A program made the position numbers and the translations under genes. From Aldehydirespirator sp965221605 (GTDB lineage: Bacteria; Actinomycetota; Acidimicrobiia; Acidimicrobiales; Aldehydirespiratoraceae), in the NCBI GenBank assembly GCA_965221605.1, contig CBDCSK010000014.1, positions 62,001 to 126,000 on the forward strand: a stretch of DNA of 64,000 nt. The letters run 5' to 3'. The notes beneath the pieces were generated by a model that was not told the DNA's origin, did not search any database, and saw nothing but the letters and a program-made list of their open reading frames with translations. Every line of letters starts with the position of its first letter. Position 1 is the stretch's first letter. Of this stretch, positions 46,006 through 54,233 are shown piece after piece.

Positions 46006-46353
46006 TCAGGGCCAGTGGGGGCCCGGGTAGGGGTCGGAGTTGCGTGTCGCCCACTGGTGAAGGTGCCGAGCGAGGTGGTGGGCCAACGCGCCCCCTTGAG
46101 GGTGATCGGCCTTGCGCACCAGAACCACGGGCACGCAGGGCTGCTCATTGGCGAGGCGATGCGCGACGATCGCCGCAAGATCGGAGGCATTCTCGGTCAC
46201 CACGACCCTGTCCTGGGCGAGAGCCTCGGCGTAGACGGTCTCATCGGGCTCGCCCGCCAGACCGGTGTCAGCGACACTGAGCGCGTCGTGGCCCGACGCG
46301 CTCAACTCTCCAGCAATGGCCGGCGGCAGCATCTCGTCGATGAGCCACTTCAC
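46006..46353 (-). CDS. DUF5615-type PIN-like toxin
   Basis: A 115-residue protein. It begins KWLIDEMLPPAIAGELSASG and contains HDALSVADTGL, DETVYAEAL and VVTENASDLA. This order of acidic residues (Asp in LIDEM, Asp/Glu mid-chain, Glu-Asn-x-x-Asp) matches DUF5615/Mut7-C-like PIN-fold proteins, which are predicted ribonuclease toxins. Its start overlaps the stop of the upstream RHH gene by 4 bases, the usual antitoxin-toxin order. Toxicity is inferred from family and context only. Confidence 0.8.
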   Translation of the reverse strand: MKWLIDEMLPPAIAGELSASGHDALSVADTGLAGEPDETVYAEALAQDRVVVTENASDLAAIVAHRLANEQPCVPVVLVRKADHPQGGALAHHLARHLHQWATRNSDPYPGPHWP

Positions 46354-46772
46354 GAAGACAGCAGAGCCTCGCGTCGCTGTGCCCGGCGCCGGACCTGGCC
46401 GGCAGCCTTCTCGTCCTCTTCGATGCGGGCGTCGATCTCATCGGGAAAGGCGGTGTAGAAGTCCGTCGCCAGCCTGACGAGCCCGACCGGCAGGCCGAGG
46501 TCCTCCGCCAGGCGCTCGACGCGCTCCATGCCCCGGCCCGGCCAGTACCGCAGGTCGCGGATCACCTCCCACACGTCGGGACCGCCCACCAGCCCAGCGC
46601 GGCGACCGCTGGGGCCAGCGCGGTAGACGACACCAGGGAAATGGCGTACCTTCAGTCCCTCGTCGAGCAGCGACGACACCAGCGAGGTGACCGATGTCGA
46701 GGCGGCCAAGCTCTCGGCTTCGATGCGCTCCAGCAACTCGTCGGCGAGACGGAACGAGGTCGGACGGGGCAT
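46350..46772 (-). CDS. Ribbon-helix-helix antitoxin of the DUF5615 pair
   Basis: A 140-residue protein. The N-terminal part (TSFRLADELLERIEAESLAA, STSVTSLVSSLLDEGL) is a CopG/Arc-like ribbon-helix-helix domain. The middle (GVVYRAGPSGRRAGLVGGPD) resembles DUF433-type segments seen in antitoxins paired with DUF5615, and the C-terminus is acidic and helical, suited to wrapping the toxin. It is first in a two-gene operon. Three pentamers spaced exactly 10 bp apart lie 38-63 bases upstream and are likely autoregulatory sites. Confidence 0.78.
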   Translation of the reverse strand: MPRPTSFRLADELLERIEAESLAASTSVTSLVSSLLDEGLKVRHFPGVVYRAGPSGRRAGLVGGPDVWEVIRDLRYWPGRGMERVERLAEDLGLPVGLVRLATDFYTAFPDEIDARIEEDEKAAGQVRRRAQRREALLSS

Positions 46773-46810
46773 GGCTCACCACTTTCGGACGCTGATGGCG
46801 ACAGCCTGAC

Positions 46811-46835
46811 ATTACATAGAACTACGAAGCACTAC
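46811..46835 (-). promoter_or_regulatory. 10-bp-phased operator-like repeats upstream of the toxin-antitoxin operon
   Basis: On the plus strand ATTAC, ACTAC and ACTAC start at 46811, 46821 and 46831, exactly 10 bases apart. On the coding strand these read GTAGT, GTAGT and GTAAT. Helical phasing of short repeats is typical of sites bound by ribbon-helix-helix dimers side by side. Confidence 0.5.
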
Positions 46836-46957
46836 AACGGGCGTGAGCGTCTCGACCTGTGGACAGCCCGTCGAAGTACGCTTGATGCGCCTACTGAGGT
46901 TGATGCGCTCCAAGACCCATGTCATCAAGACTCACGGATCATGGCCGACCTGGGCGT

Positions 46958-48145
46958 TCAACTGGCCCGGGGGAAGGCGACGGTGCGCTCCCCGCTGTGG
47001 CAGAGGTCCACCCCCGAGCCGATGCCGAACCGCGGAGACCCGGTGGCCCGGCAGCGCAGCACACCGCCTGCGGTGTCACGGACGTAGTACAGCGTGTCGT
47101 GGCCGAAGAACTCGATGTGATCGACGGTGCCTGAGGAGCCGTCGGTGAGGGCTAGCTCCTCGGGCCTCAACAGCACGTCCACGTCGCCATGCACGGGCGC
47201 CTGCAGCTTCATGGGTCCAATCGAGGTGTAGGCGATGTCTCCCTCGGCGCGGCCGGGCACGGTGTCGGCCTCGCCCACGAAGCCGGCCAGCCAGCGATCG
47301 GCGGGCCGCTCGTAGAGCACCGCCGGCGCGGCCTGCTGGATCACCTGGCCGTCGCGCATGACGGCCACCTCGTCGCCGAGCACGAAGGCCTCGTCCTGGT
47401 CGTGGGTCACGAACACGCACGTGACTTCCAGCTCCCGCAGCAACGCGGCCACCTCGGCCCGTACCTCCACCCTCAGAGTGGTGTCGAGGCTGGAGAAGGG
47501 CTCATCGAGCAGCAGCACCGAGGGTTGCGGCGCCAGGGCCCGGGCCAGCGCCACCCGCTGTTGCTGCCCGCCCGACAGTGAGCCGGGCAGCCTGCCGGCC
47601 AACTCACCGATGCCGACCAGGTCGAGGAGATCGTTCACCCGGGTCGAGGCCGGCCGAGGCAGCACCCGGGTGCGGGGCCGCTCCGAGCGGGGCAGACCGA
47701 AGGCCACGTTGGCCGCCACCGTCAGGTGGGGGAACAGCGACCAGTCCTGGAACACCATGCCCACGCCCCGCTTGTCGGCGGCCACATGCACCATGTGAGG
47801 CGAGTTTCCGTTCCGTGATGCTCCGTTGCCCGCGGCGCCGTTCTTCGGTTCGCCGAGCCCCGACATCAGCGTGCCACCAAACACCACCCGGCCCGATTCC
47901 AGCCGCTGAAGCCCGGCCAGCACCCTGAGCAGTGTGGTCTTGCCGCAGCCGCTCGGACCGAGAATCGCAAGGGTGCTGCCCGGCTCCGCGGAGATCGAAG
48001 CGCCGCGCAGAACCGGCTGCCCTCCGAGGACCACGCTGGCCGCGTCCACGACGACCCCCCGGCCCCGGCGAGGGACAGCAGCCGCTGGCGACACCGGGGA
48101 CGAGGGAGCCGCTACGGCGACCGGCGCCGCAGCGCTATCAAGCAT
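46958..48145 (-). CDS. ABC transporter ATP-binding protein, Fe3+/polyamine (FbpC/PotA) type, orphan
   Basis: A 395-residue ATPase. An Ala/Pro-rich leader of about 30 residues precedes the NBD: Walker A GPSGCGKT, Q-loop FQDWSLFPHLTV, signature LSGGQQQRVALARAL, Walker B VLLLDEPFSSLD, H-loop FVTHDQDEA. The C-terminal TOBE-like domain (about 315-395) is typical of ferric-iron, molybdate and polyamine importers. An insertion of about 25 residues rich in Gly/Asn lies before the Q-loop (GEPKNGAAGNGASRNGNS). No permease or binding-protein gene adjoins it, so partners must be elsewhere. A TAGGGT box 7 bases before the ATG suggests a leaderless mRNA. Confidence 0.9.
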   Translation of the reverse strand: MLDSAAAPVAVAAPSSPVSPAAAVPRRGRGVVVDAASVVLGGQPVLRGASISAEPGSTLAILGPSGCGKTTLLRVLAGLQRLESGRVVFGGTLMSGLGEPKNGAAGNGASRNGNSPHMVHVAADKRGVGMVFQDWSLFPHLTVAANVAFGLPRSERPRTRVLPRPASTRVNDLLDLVGIGELAGRLPGSLSGGQQQRVALARALAPQPSVLLLDEPFSSLDTTLRVEVRAEVAALLRELEVTCVFVTHDQDEAFVLGDEVAVMRDGQVIQQAAPAVLYERPADRWLAGFVGEADTVPGRAEGDIAYTSIGPMKLQAPVHGDVDVLLRPEELALTDGSSGTVDHIEFFGHDTLYYVRDTAGGVLRCRATGSPRFGIGSGVDLCHSGERTVAFPRAS

Positions 48146-48152
48146 GCCTTAT

Positions 48153-48158
48153 ACCCTA
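48153..48158 (-). promoter_or_regulatory. Candidate -10 box (TAGGGT) of a leaderless promoter
   Basis: On the minus strand TAGGGT is followed by 7 bases and the ATG of the iron-type ATPase gene, with no ribosome site between them. It fits the TAnnnT consensus. Confidence 0.45.
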
Positions 48159-48208
48159 ACGCCGGGAGTCCTCACCGTGTCAACCCAGATGTCCTGACTG
48201 CGGCGGCT

Positions 48209-48258
48209 CAGGCTGCCGCGCAGGACTCAGGCTGCCGCACAGGAATCAGGCGGCCGCT
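48209..48258. repeat. 19-bp tandem repeat spanning the HelR-like stop codon
   Basis: Units start at 48209, 48228 and 48247 (TCAGGCTGCCGCgCAGGAc and variants; the third is partial). Each carries the TCA that reads as a TGA stop on the minus strand, so the gene's stop region has been duplicated downstream. Confidence 0.7.
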
Positions 48259-50423
48259 GACGGCTCCGTCAGCAGCTCGGGCAGGGGCTCGGCATGCACG
48301 ACCGTCACCCGCTTGGTCGCCCTGGTGAGAGCCACGTACAGCGAGCGCACTCCCTGGCACTCCTCAGCCACTATGCGGGCCGGCTCGACCACCACCGCGG
48401 CGTCCACCTCGAGGCCCTTCACCAAGCGCACCGGCACCAGCGTCACCTGCTGCTCGAGACCGGCGCGGCCGGGACCGCCGAACACCACGGAACGCTCCTT
48501 CAGCTCCGCCCGGAGCCCCTCGTGGAGAGAGTCGGGCACGATCACGGCCACATTGCCCTCGCCCACCTCGGCCCGTTCCTGGGCGATGACCTCCACCAGC
48601 GTCTCCGCCAGCGAGGCCGCGGCGCCGTCGGAGCCGTTCTGATCGGCTTGCCCGTCACACGACACGATGCGGGGCTCGTCACCGACGGTGCGCACGGTCC
48701 GGGGAGGGACTGCGCCGGGCGCGGCGTAGGGCAGCACCCGGTTGGCCAGTTCCATGGCCGGCGCCGGGATCCGGTAGCCCAGCGTGAGCTCGACCCGGCG
48801 CGGCGGGCGCCGATCGGGCAGGCCCTCCAGGACCGACTCCCAACCCTCGTGGGCCCACGATCCAGTGGCCTGCGCGATGTCGCCCACCACCGACATCGAG
48901 CCGTTGAGGCTGCGCCGGGCGATCATGCGAAGCTCCATCGGGGACAGGTCCTGGGCCTCGTCCACCACGATGTGGCCGTACGTCAGCACCGCATCCTCGT
49001 CGCGGTGCCCGGGCCGGTACCCCAGCAGCGCCCTCGCCTCATCCAGTACCGGGACGTCCTGGAACGACCACGTCACCTCGGAGGCGTGCCCGGGCCGGGG
49101 CCGGTGCAGGAGTTCGATCTCGTCATCGGAGAGCCGACCCGCGCCCGCCGAGCGCAGCAGGGCCTTCGACCCGTACAGGTCGTTCATCAGATGGGCGGGC
49201 GTGAGCACGGGCCACATCCACTCGAGCGCCTCCCGCACCTCGATCACATCCGAGAGTCCCTCGCGGACCTCGGCGGGGTCGGCGGCCTGCCGACCGCTGG
49301 CGGCCAGAGCCGCGAAGAACGCCTCCTCCATCAGCCTGCGGCCGGCATTGTGCTTGCGGGTCCGGCGGGAAACGTCGTCGACGATCTCCGCGGACTGCTC
49401 AGCCGTGATGCGCAGCCGCTGCAGCTCGAAGCCGACGACCAGGTCCCGGCGCAGCGGGCGGCGGCGATCGCGCACCGCTCGTCGCAGCAGGCCAGCCATG
49501 CGGGGGTCGCCCTTGACCCGCCCGACGGTCTCCTGGTCGAGGCCCGCGACCCGAACCGCCGGACTCAGGAGGTCGGCGAGCACGGCCTGCTCCACACCCG
49601 CCTCTCCCAGGGAGGGCAGCACCTGCTCGATGTAGGCCAGGAAGAGCCGGTTCGGGCCGACCACCAGCACTCCCTGGCTCTCCAGGGGGAACCGGTGCGT
49701 GTAGAGGAGATAGGCGGCCCGGTGAAGGGCCACCACCGTCTTGCCGGTCCCCGGTCCGCCCTGAACGACCAGCACGCCGGGCAGCTCGGAGCGGATCACG
49801 CGATCCTGCTCGCCCTGGATGGTGGCCACGACATCGGCGAGGCGACCGGTCCGGGCCTGCTCCAGCGAGGCGATCAGGGCACCCGAGACCGGGCGGCCGT
49901 CGAGCGAGCCGTCTGTTGGCACGGCCGCGCCGTCGGCGGAGCCGTCGAAGTCCCGGTCGGCGATGTCGAGTCCGATAGCGGCCCTCTCGCCGAAGAACTC
50001 GTCCTCGATGCCCAGCAGCGTGCTGCCCCGCGACGCGAAGTGCCGCCGGCGCTCCAGGCCGAGCGGCTCCCGGCCGGTGGCCCGGTAGAAGGGCTCGGCG
50101 ACCGGCGCCCGCCAGTCCACCACGATCGGGTCGTGGTCGGCATCCCACAGGCCGACGCGCCCGATGTAGAACCGCTCCCCCGTCGCAGCCGGATCGATGC
50201 GCCCGAACACCAGCGACCGGTCGCCGATGTCGAGCCTGGTGAGCCGGGCCAGGGCCGCCTCGAGCATGGCCTCGCGCTCGAACCGGGCCTGCGTGGTGCC
50301 GCCCCGGCCCGTGCGGAACACCGATGTCGCCATGGTGGCCCGCTCACGGGCCGTGTCGAGGCAGGCGTGCGCGAGATCGAAGTAAGCCTGCTCGGCTTCT
50401 AGATCGGGATGTCGACTGGTCAA
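48246..50423 (-). CDS. HelD/HelR-like RNA-polymerase-associated helicase
   Basis: A 725-residue UvrD/Rep-superfamily protein. The N-terminal coiled region and the segment FYIGRVGLWDADHDPIVVDW with WRAPVAEPFYRATG are typical of HelD. Walker A is QGGPGTGKTVVALHRAAYL, motif II lies in VDEAQDLSPME, and motif III/IV segments follow, ending SLYVALTRATKRVTVVHA. HelD/HelR use ATP to pry stalled RNA polymerase from DNA; actinobacterial HelR also removes rifampicin-bound polymerase. The length suits the actinobacterial class. The start is a TTG at 50423. It is divergent from the patatin gene. Confidence 0.88.
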   Translation of the reverse strand: MTSRHPDLEAEQAYFDLAHACLDTARERATMATSVFRTGRGGTTQARFEREAMLEAALARLTRLDIGDRSLVFGRIDPAATGERFYIGRVGLWDADHDPIVVDWRAPVAEPFYRATGREPLGLERRRHFASRGSTLLGIEDEFFGERAAIGLDIADRDFDGSADGAAVPTDGSLDGRPVSGALIASLEQARTGRLADVVATIQGEQDRVIRSELPGVLVVQGGPGTGKTVVALHRAAYLLYTHRFPLESQGVLVVGPNRLFLAYIEQVLPSLGEAGVEQAVLADLLSPAVRVAGLDQETVGRVKGDPRMAGLLRRAVRDRRRPLRRDLVVGFELQRLRITAEQSAEIVDDVSRRTRKHNAGRRLMEEAFFAALAASGRQAADPAEVREGLSDVIEVREALEWMWPVLTPAHLMNDLYGSKALLRSAGAGRLSDDEIELLHRPRPGHASEVTWSFQDVPVLDEARALLGYRPGHRDEDAVLTYGHIVVDEAQDLSPMELRMIARRSLNGSMSVVGDIAQATGSWAHEGWESVLEGLPDRRPPRRVELTLGYRIPAPAMELANRVLPYAAPGAVPPRTVRTVGDEPRIVSCDGQADQNGSDGAAASLAETLVEVIAQERAEVGEGNVAVIVPDSLHEGLRAELKERSVVFGGPGRAGLEQQVTLVPVRLVKGLEVDAAVVVEPARIVAEECQGVRSLYVALTRATKRVTVVHAEPLPELLTEPSAAA

Positions 50424-50526
50424 GGCTGAACCGCGGATGCTGTTTGTCGACCGGTCCTGCCGGCTAGCAGCGGGCCGCTGGCGGGCGGATTCCGGCGATT
50501 CGGGGGAACTGCCGATCTTATCTCCG

Positions 50527-50532
50527 TATCCT
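50527..50532 (+). promoter_or_regulatory. Candidate -10 box (TATCCT) of a leaderless promoter
   Basis: TATCCT lies 7 bases before the ATG of the patatin gene, with no ribosome site. It matches TAnnnT and the spacing seen for other genes here. Confidence 0.45.
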
Positions 50533-50539
50533 CGGCTGC

Positions 50540-51706
50540 ATGGACCCGAGCGAAGCAGCCGCGGTGTCGGTGGGGCTGGTGTTCAGCGGGGGCGGCGCGG
50601 CTGCGGAGGCGTGGCACGCGGGCGTGGTCGGGGGGCTGCAGGCGGTGACGGGCTGGGACGCCCGCCGCGCCGATCTGATTCTGGGGACCTCGGCCGGCGC
50701 GATCACCGGCCTGTGCCTGAGGGCCGGCATCCCACCGGCGGACCTCTATGCCCATCGCCGCGGCGAGCCCGTCAGCGAGGAGGGGCAAGCCATCATCGAC
50801 CGGGTCATAACCCCCTACCGCGAGGGCCGCAGCGAACGGGACTGGAACGAGCAGGGGCCGCAGTCGCCGACCCTGGCCGCGAGGGCCCTGTGGCCCCCCT
50901 GGCAGACCCGACCCCTGCATGCGGCCGTGGGCCTGCTGCCGAGAGGCACCCGGACCACCGAGGCCCTGCAGCAGCGAATGGCCGAGCTGCACCCCGAGCC
51001 GTGGCCCGCCCAGCCCTTCTGGGTGACCGCGGTGCGGCTGTCCGACGGCGAGAGGGTGGTGTTCGGGCGCGACGACATCGGTGCCACCGCGGCGGAGGCG
51101 GTGCGGGCCAGCTGCGCCGTCCCGGCGATGTTCGAGCCGGTCGCCGTGGACGGGCGGCGATACGTCGACGGAGGTGTGCACTCCTACACCAACGCCGACC
51201 TGATGGGTCCCCCGGCCTTCGACTTGGTCGTGGTGTCGTCGCCGATGAGCGGCGCCGCGGGATGGTCGAGAGTCCGCGGCTCGCTGTCGGATGCCTGGAC
51301 CAAGGCGCGGGACTCCGTGGGGCTGGGCGACTCCACGCCGGCCGAATCGGATCGCGCCTGGTGGTCGGAGGCGCTGGAGCTGGCGTGGTCCGACGGGCGG
51401 GCCTTCCGGGCGGCACGGCGGCAGTGGGTGGGCGACAAGCTGCGCGACGAGGTGGAGGGGCTCCGCCGTCGAGGCATCTCTGTGCTGGTGGTGGAACCCG
51501 ACGCCGGCGGGGTGGAGCTCGTGGACACCGGCACCGACGCAGAGGTCGACCGCACCGGTCACGCCGGTGAGGAGGCCGACCGCGGCCATCCGGCGCAGGT
51601 CTGGCGATCCGAGTTGGCCGCCGAAGCCGACCGGGCCGTCCGCCGCCTCCTCTCCGACCGGACAGGTCTGCTCTTGGCCGGCATCCTGCGCCGGGCCGCG
51701 GGCTGA
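50540..51706 (+). CDS. Patatin-like phospholipase
   Basis: A 388-residue patatin-fold lipase. The oxyanion loop GGGAAAEAWHAG, the nucleophile motif GTSAG (Ser51) and the Asp of the dyad in RYVDGGVHS are all present, so the Ser-Asp pair is complete. It should hydrolyse fatty-acyl esters of phospholipids or neutral lipids in the cytoplasm or at the membrane. There is no signal peptide. The hemE gene follows 27 bases later in the same direction. The C-terminal third is helical and charged and has no recognised domain. Confidence 0.9.
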   Translation: MDPSEAAAVSVGLVFSGGGAAAEAWHAGVVGGLQAVTGWDARRADLILGTSAGAITGLCLRAGIPPADLYAHRRGEPVSEEGQAIIDRVITPYREGRSERDWNEQGPQSPTLAARALWPPWQTRPLHAAVGLLPRGTRTTEALQQRMAELHPEPWPAQPFWVTAVRLSDGERVVFGRDDIGATAAEAVRASCAVPAMFEPVAVDGRRYVDGGVHSYTNADLMGPPAFDLVVVSSPMSGAAGWSRVRGSLSDAWTKARDSVGLGDSTPAESDRAWWSEALELAWSDGRAFRAARRQWVGDKLRDEVEGLRRRGISVLVVEPDAGGVELVDTGTDAEVDRTGHAGEEADRGHPAQVWRSELAAEADRAVRRLLSDRTGLLLAGILRRAAG

Positions 51707-51733
51707 TCGGCCGCTGACCTGGCGTTGCCCAAG

Positions 51734-52798
51734 ATGAGCAGCAAACGATTCGACGGCAGCGACTTCGTGCGGGCCTGCCGCAGCCAGCCCCACGAGCGCA
51801 TGCCGGTGTGGTTCATGCGCCAGGCCGGCCGGTCCCTGCCCGAGTACCGAGCCGTGCGGGGCGACGGCTCGATTCTGGACGCCATCGCAGACGCCGACCG
51901 GGCCGCGGAGATCACGTTGCAACCGGTGCGCCGCTACGGCGTCGATGCAGCCATCCTCTTCAGCGACATCGTGGTGCCGGTCCATGCCGCCGGCTTCGGC
52001 GTCGATGTCGTGCCCGGCACAGGCCCGGTCGTGGAGCGTCCCTTCGCGGCCCGGCGCGACCTCGACCGCCTGCGCCCCCTGGATCCCGCTACCGACACGC
52101 CCTATGTGATCGAGACCGTGCGCCGGGCTGTCGATGCCCTCGACGTGCCCCTGATCGGCTTCGCGGGCGCCCCGTTCACGGTGGCGTCCTACCTGGTGGA
52201 GGGTGGCCCGTCCCGCCACCACGACCGGACCAAGGCGCTGATGCTGGGGGACGAGGCACTGTGGCACGACCTCATGGCTCGCCTGGCCGACCTCGCCATC
52301 GCCTCGCTGCTGTCCCAGGTGGAGGCGGGGGCGGCCGCGGTGCAGCTGTTCGACAGCTGGGCCGGAGCCCTGTCGCCCGAGCAGTACCGCCGCGGGGTGG
52401 CCCCCCATTCGGCCCGGGTGCTGGAGGCGGTGGGCGACACAGGCGTGCCGCGGATCCACTTCGGGGTGGGTACCGGTGAGCTGCTCGACCAGATGGGCGA
52501 GTGCGGCGCCGAGGTGGTGGGGGTGGACTTCCGGGTGCCCATCGACGAAGCCCGCCGCCGGGTGGGTCCGGGCCGGGCATTGCAGGGGAACCTGGATCCC
52601 GCGGTGGTGCTGGCCGGCGAGACGGCGGCCAGCAGAGCCGCCCGGGCTGTGCTGGCCGCCAACGGGGGGCATCCCGGCTTCGTGTTCAACCTCGGCCACG
52701 GTGTCCTGCCGGGCAGCGATCCCGACGTGCTGGCCCGCGTGGTGCAGCTGGTGCACCACGAGGGAGAGGTGCGGGCGGCCCGCTCCAACGAGGAGTGA
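51734..52798 (+). CDS. hemE: Uroporphyrinogen decarboxylase
   Basis: A 354-residue enzyme of normal length. The signature PVWFMRQAGRSLPEYR near the N-terminus holds the substrate-binding Arg residues, and ILFSDIVVP holds the key Asp. PLIGFAGAPFTVASYLVEGG and FNLGHGVLPG are conserved. It removes four acetate carboxyls from uroporphyrinogen III to give coproporphyrinogen III in haem synthesis. The ATG at 51734 is chosen; a TTG at 51725 is in frame. The haem oxidase gene follows after 8 bases, forming a haem pair. Confidence 0.95.
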   Translation: MSSKRFDGSDFVRACRSQPHERMPVWFMRQAGRSLPEYRAVRGDGSILDAIADADRAAEITLQPVRRYGVDAAILFSDIVVPVHAAGFGVDVVPGTGPVVERPFAARRDLDRLRPLDPATDTPYVIETVRRAVDALDVPLIGFAGAPFTVASYLVEGGPSRHHDRTKALMLGDEALWHDLMARLADLAIASLLSQVEAGAAAVQLFDSWAGALSPEQYRRGVAPHSARVLEAVGDTGVPRIHFGVGTGELLDQMGECGAEVVGVDFRVPIDEARRRVGPGRALQGNLDPAVVLAGETAASRAARAVLAANGGHPGFVFNLGHGVLPGSDPDVLARVVQLVHHEGEVRAARSNEE

Positions 52799-52806
52799 CC
52801 GGTCCG

Positions 52807-54225
52807 ATGGCGGCGGGGACGGGCCGGGTCGCGGTGATCGGCGGCGGGATCGCCGGTCTGGCCGCGGCCTACGAGCTCAAGTGCCAGGGCGTTGAGACGG
52901 TGGTGCTGGAGGCCGGTGATCGTGTTGGCGGCAGCATTGACGAATCGGTCATCGGCGGCCTGACCGTGGACTCGGGTCCCGACGGCTTCGTGGCCCGCGA
53001 CCCGGCCGCGGCCGAGTTGTGCCGCCGGATCGGGCTCGGCGCCGAGCTGGTGACGCCCACCTCGAGCGGCGCCTACGTCCTCGGCGACGGCGGATTGCTG
53101 CGGTTCCCGGACCGGTCGGTGCTGGGCGTCCCGTGGACGGCGGATGCGCTGGAGGGCACCGGGATCGTCTCGGAGGCGGGCGCGGAGACGCTGCGCCGCG
53201 GGCTGGCCCGCGACGCCGAGCCGCTCGACGGCGACGCCACGGTGGGCGAGGTGCTGCGGCCCCGCGTCGGCGACGAGGTGTTCGAGCGGCTTGTCGACCC
53301 TCTGCTGGGCGGGATCAACGCAGGATCGGCGGATCGGATGAGCATCGAGGCGTGTGCGCCGCCCCTGCACGAGGCCGCTCGGCGCGGAGGACCTCTCGGC
53401 GCTGCCCTCCAACAGGCCGCTGCCCGCCCGGGCGAAGAGGGCGCGGGAAGGCCGCCGGTGTTCCAGAGCGTGCGGGGCGGTGTCACCCGGATGGTCGACG
53501 CGCTCGCCGCCGAGCTGGGGGACGCGGTGAGCCTCTCGACCCCGGTGCAGCAGGTCACGCCGGCGGCGGGCGCCGGCCGCGGTCGGTGCTGGAAGGTATC
53601 CACGGCGAGCGGATCCCTTGAAACCGACGGCGTGATCGCGGCCTGCCCCGCGTGGGAGTCGGCCCGCCTGCTCGAGCCCCTCGCCCCCGACGCGGCCGGG
53701 ATCCTCGGCGACATCGAGTACGCAGACGTTGCGCTGGCCACGTTCGTCGTCTCCGACGAGCACCTGGCTCGACCCTTGGACGCCAACGGCTTCCTGGTGC
53801 CCCGCAGCCGGGGCCTGCTGACCACGGCCTGCTCGTGGGCGTCGTCCAAGTGGCAGCACTACGCCCGCGCCGGCCTGGCCGTGCTGCGGGTATCGGCCGG
53901 ACGCATCGACGATCGGCGGTGGATGGACCTCGACCCCGACGATCTGGTGTCCACGCTCGCGGGCGAGCTCGCCGAGACAGGCGTCGCGGCCCGCGACGCC
54001 GTGGCCCGCGGCCGCCTGGAAGCCCGGCTCAGGCCGTGGAGGCAGTCTCTGCCGCAATACCGGCCCGGCCATCTGGACCGGGTGGCGAGGGTGGAGGCCT
54101 GCCTGGCCAGCGAGACGCCCGGCCTTGCGGCGGCCGGCGCCGCGCTCAGAGGCGTGGGGCTGCCGGCCTGCATTCGCAGCGGGCAGCGGGCCGCCGCGAC
54201 CGTGACAAGGCTCGGGCTGTTATAA
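52807..54225 (+). CDS. hemG: Protoporphyrinogen/coproporphyrinogen III oxidase (HemG/HemY/CgoX type)
   Basis: A 472-residue FAD protein. The N-terminal dinucleotide fold VAVIGGGIAGLAAAYEL is followed by VVLEAGDRVGGSI, and PLLGGINAGSADRMSIEA is characteristic of this oxidase family. The C-terminal flavin-binding end GVGLPACIRSGQRAA is intact. In Actinobacteria this enzyme often acts on coproporphyrinogen III (CgoX) in the coproporphyrin-dependent haem route, but the sequence alone does not separate the two activities. It lies just after hemE and probably shares its transcript. Confidence 0.9.
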   Translation: MAAGTGRVAVIGGGIAGLAAAYELKCQGVETVVLEAGDRVGGSIDESVIGGLTVDSGPDGFVARDPAAAELCRRIGLGAELVTPTSSGAYVLGDGGLLRFPDRSVLGVPWTADALEGTGIVSEAGAETLRRGLARDAEPLDGDATVGEVLRPRVGDEVFERLVDPLLGGINAGSADRMSIEACAPPLHEAARRGGPLGAALQQAAARPGEEGAGRPPVFQSVRGGVTRMVDALAAELGDAVSLSTPVQQVTPAAGAGRGRCWKVSTASGSLETDGVIAACPAWESARLLEPLAPDAAGILGDIEYADVALATFVVSDEHLARPLDANGFLVPRSRGLLTTACSWASSKWQHYARAGLAVLRVSAGRIDDRRWMDLDPDDLVSTLAGELAETGVAARDAVARGRLEARLRPWRQSLPQYRPGHLDRVARVEACLASETPGLAAAGAALRGVGLPACIRSGQRAAATVTRLGLL

Positions 54226-54233
54226 ACGAACCG

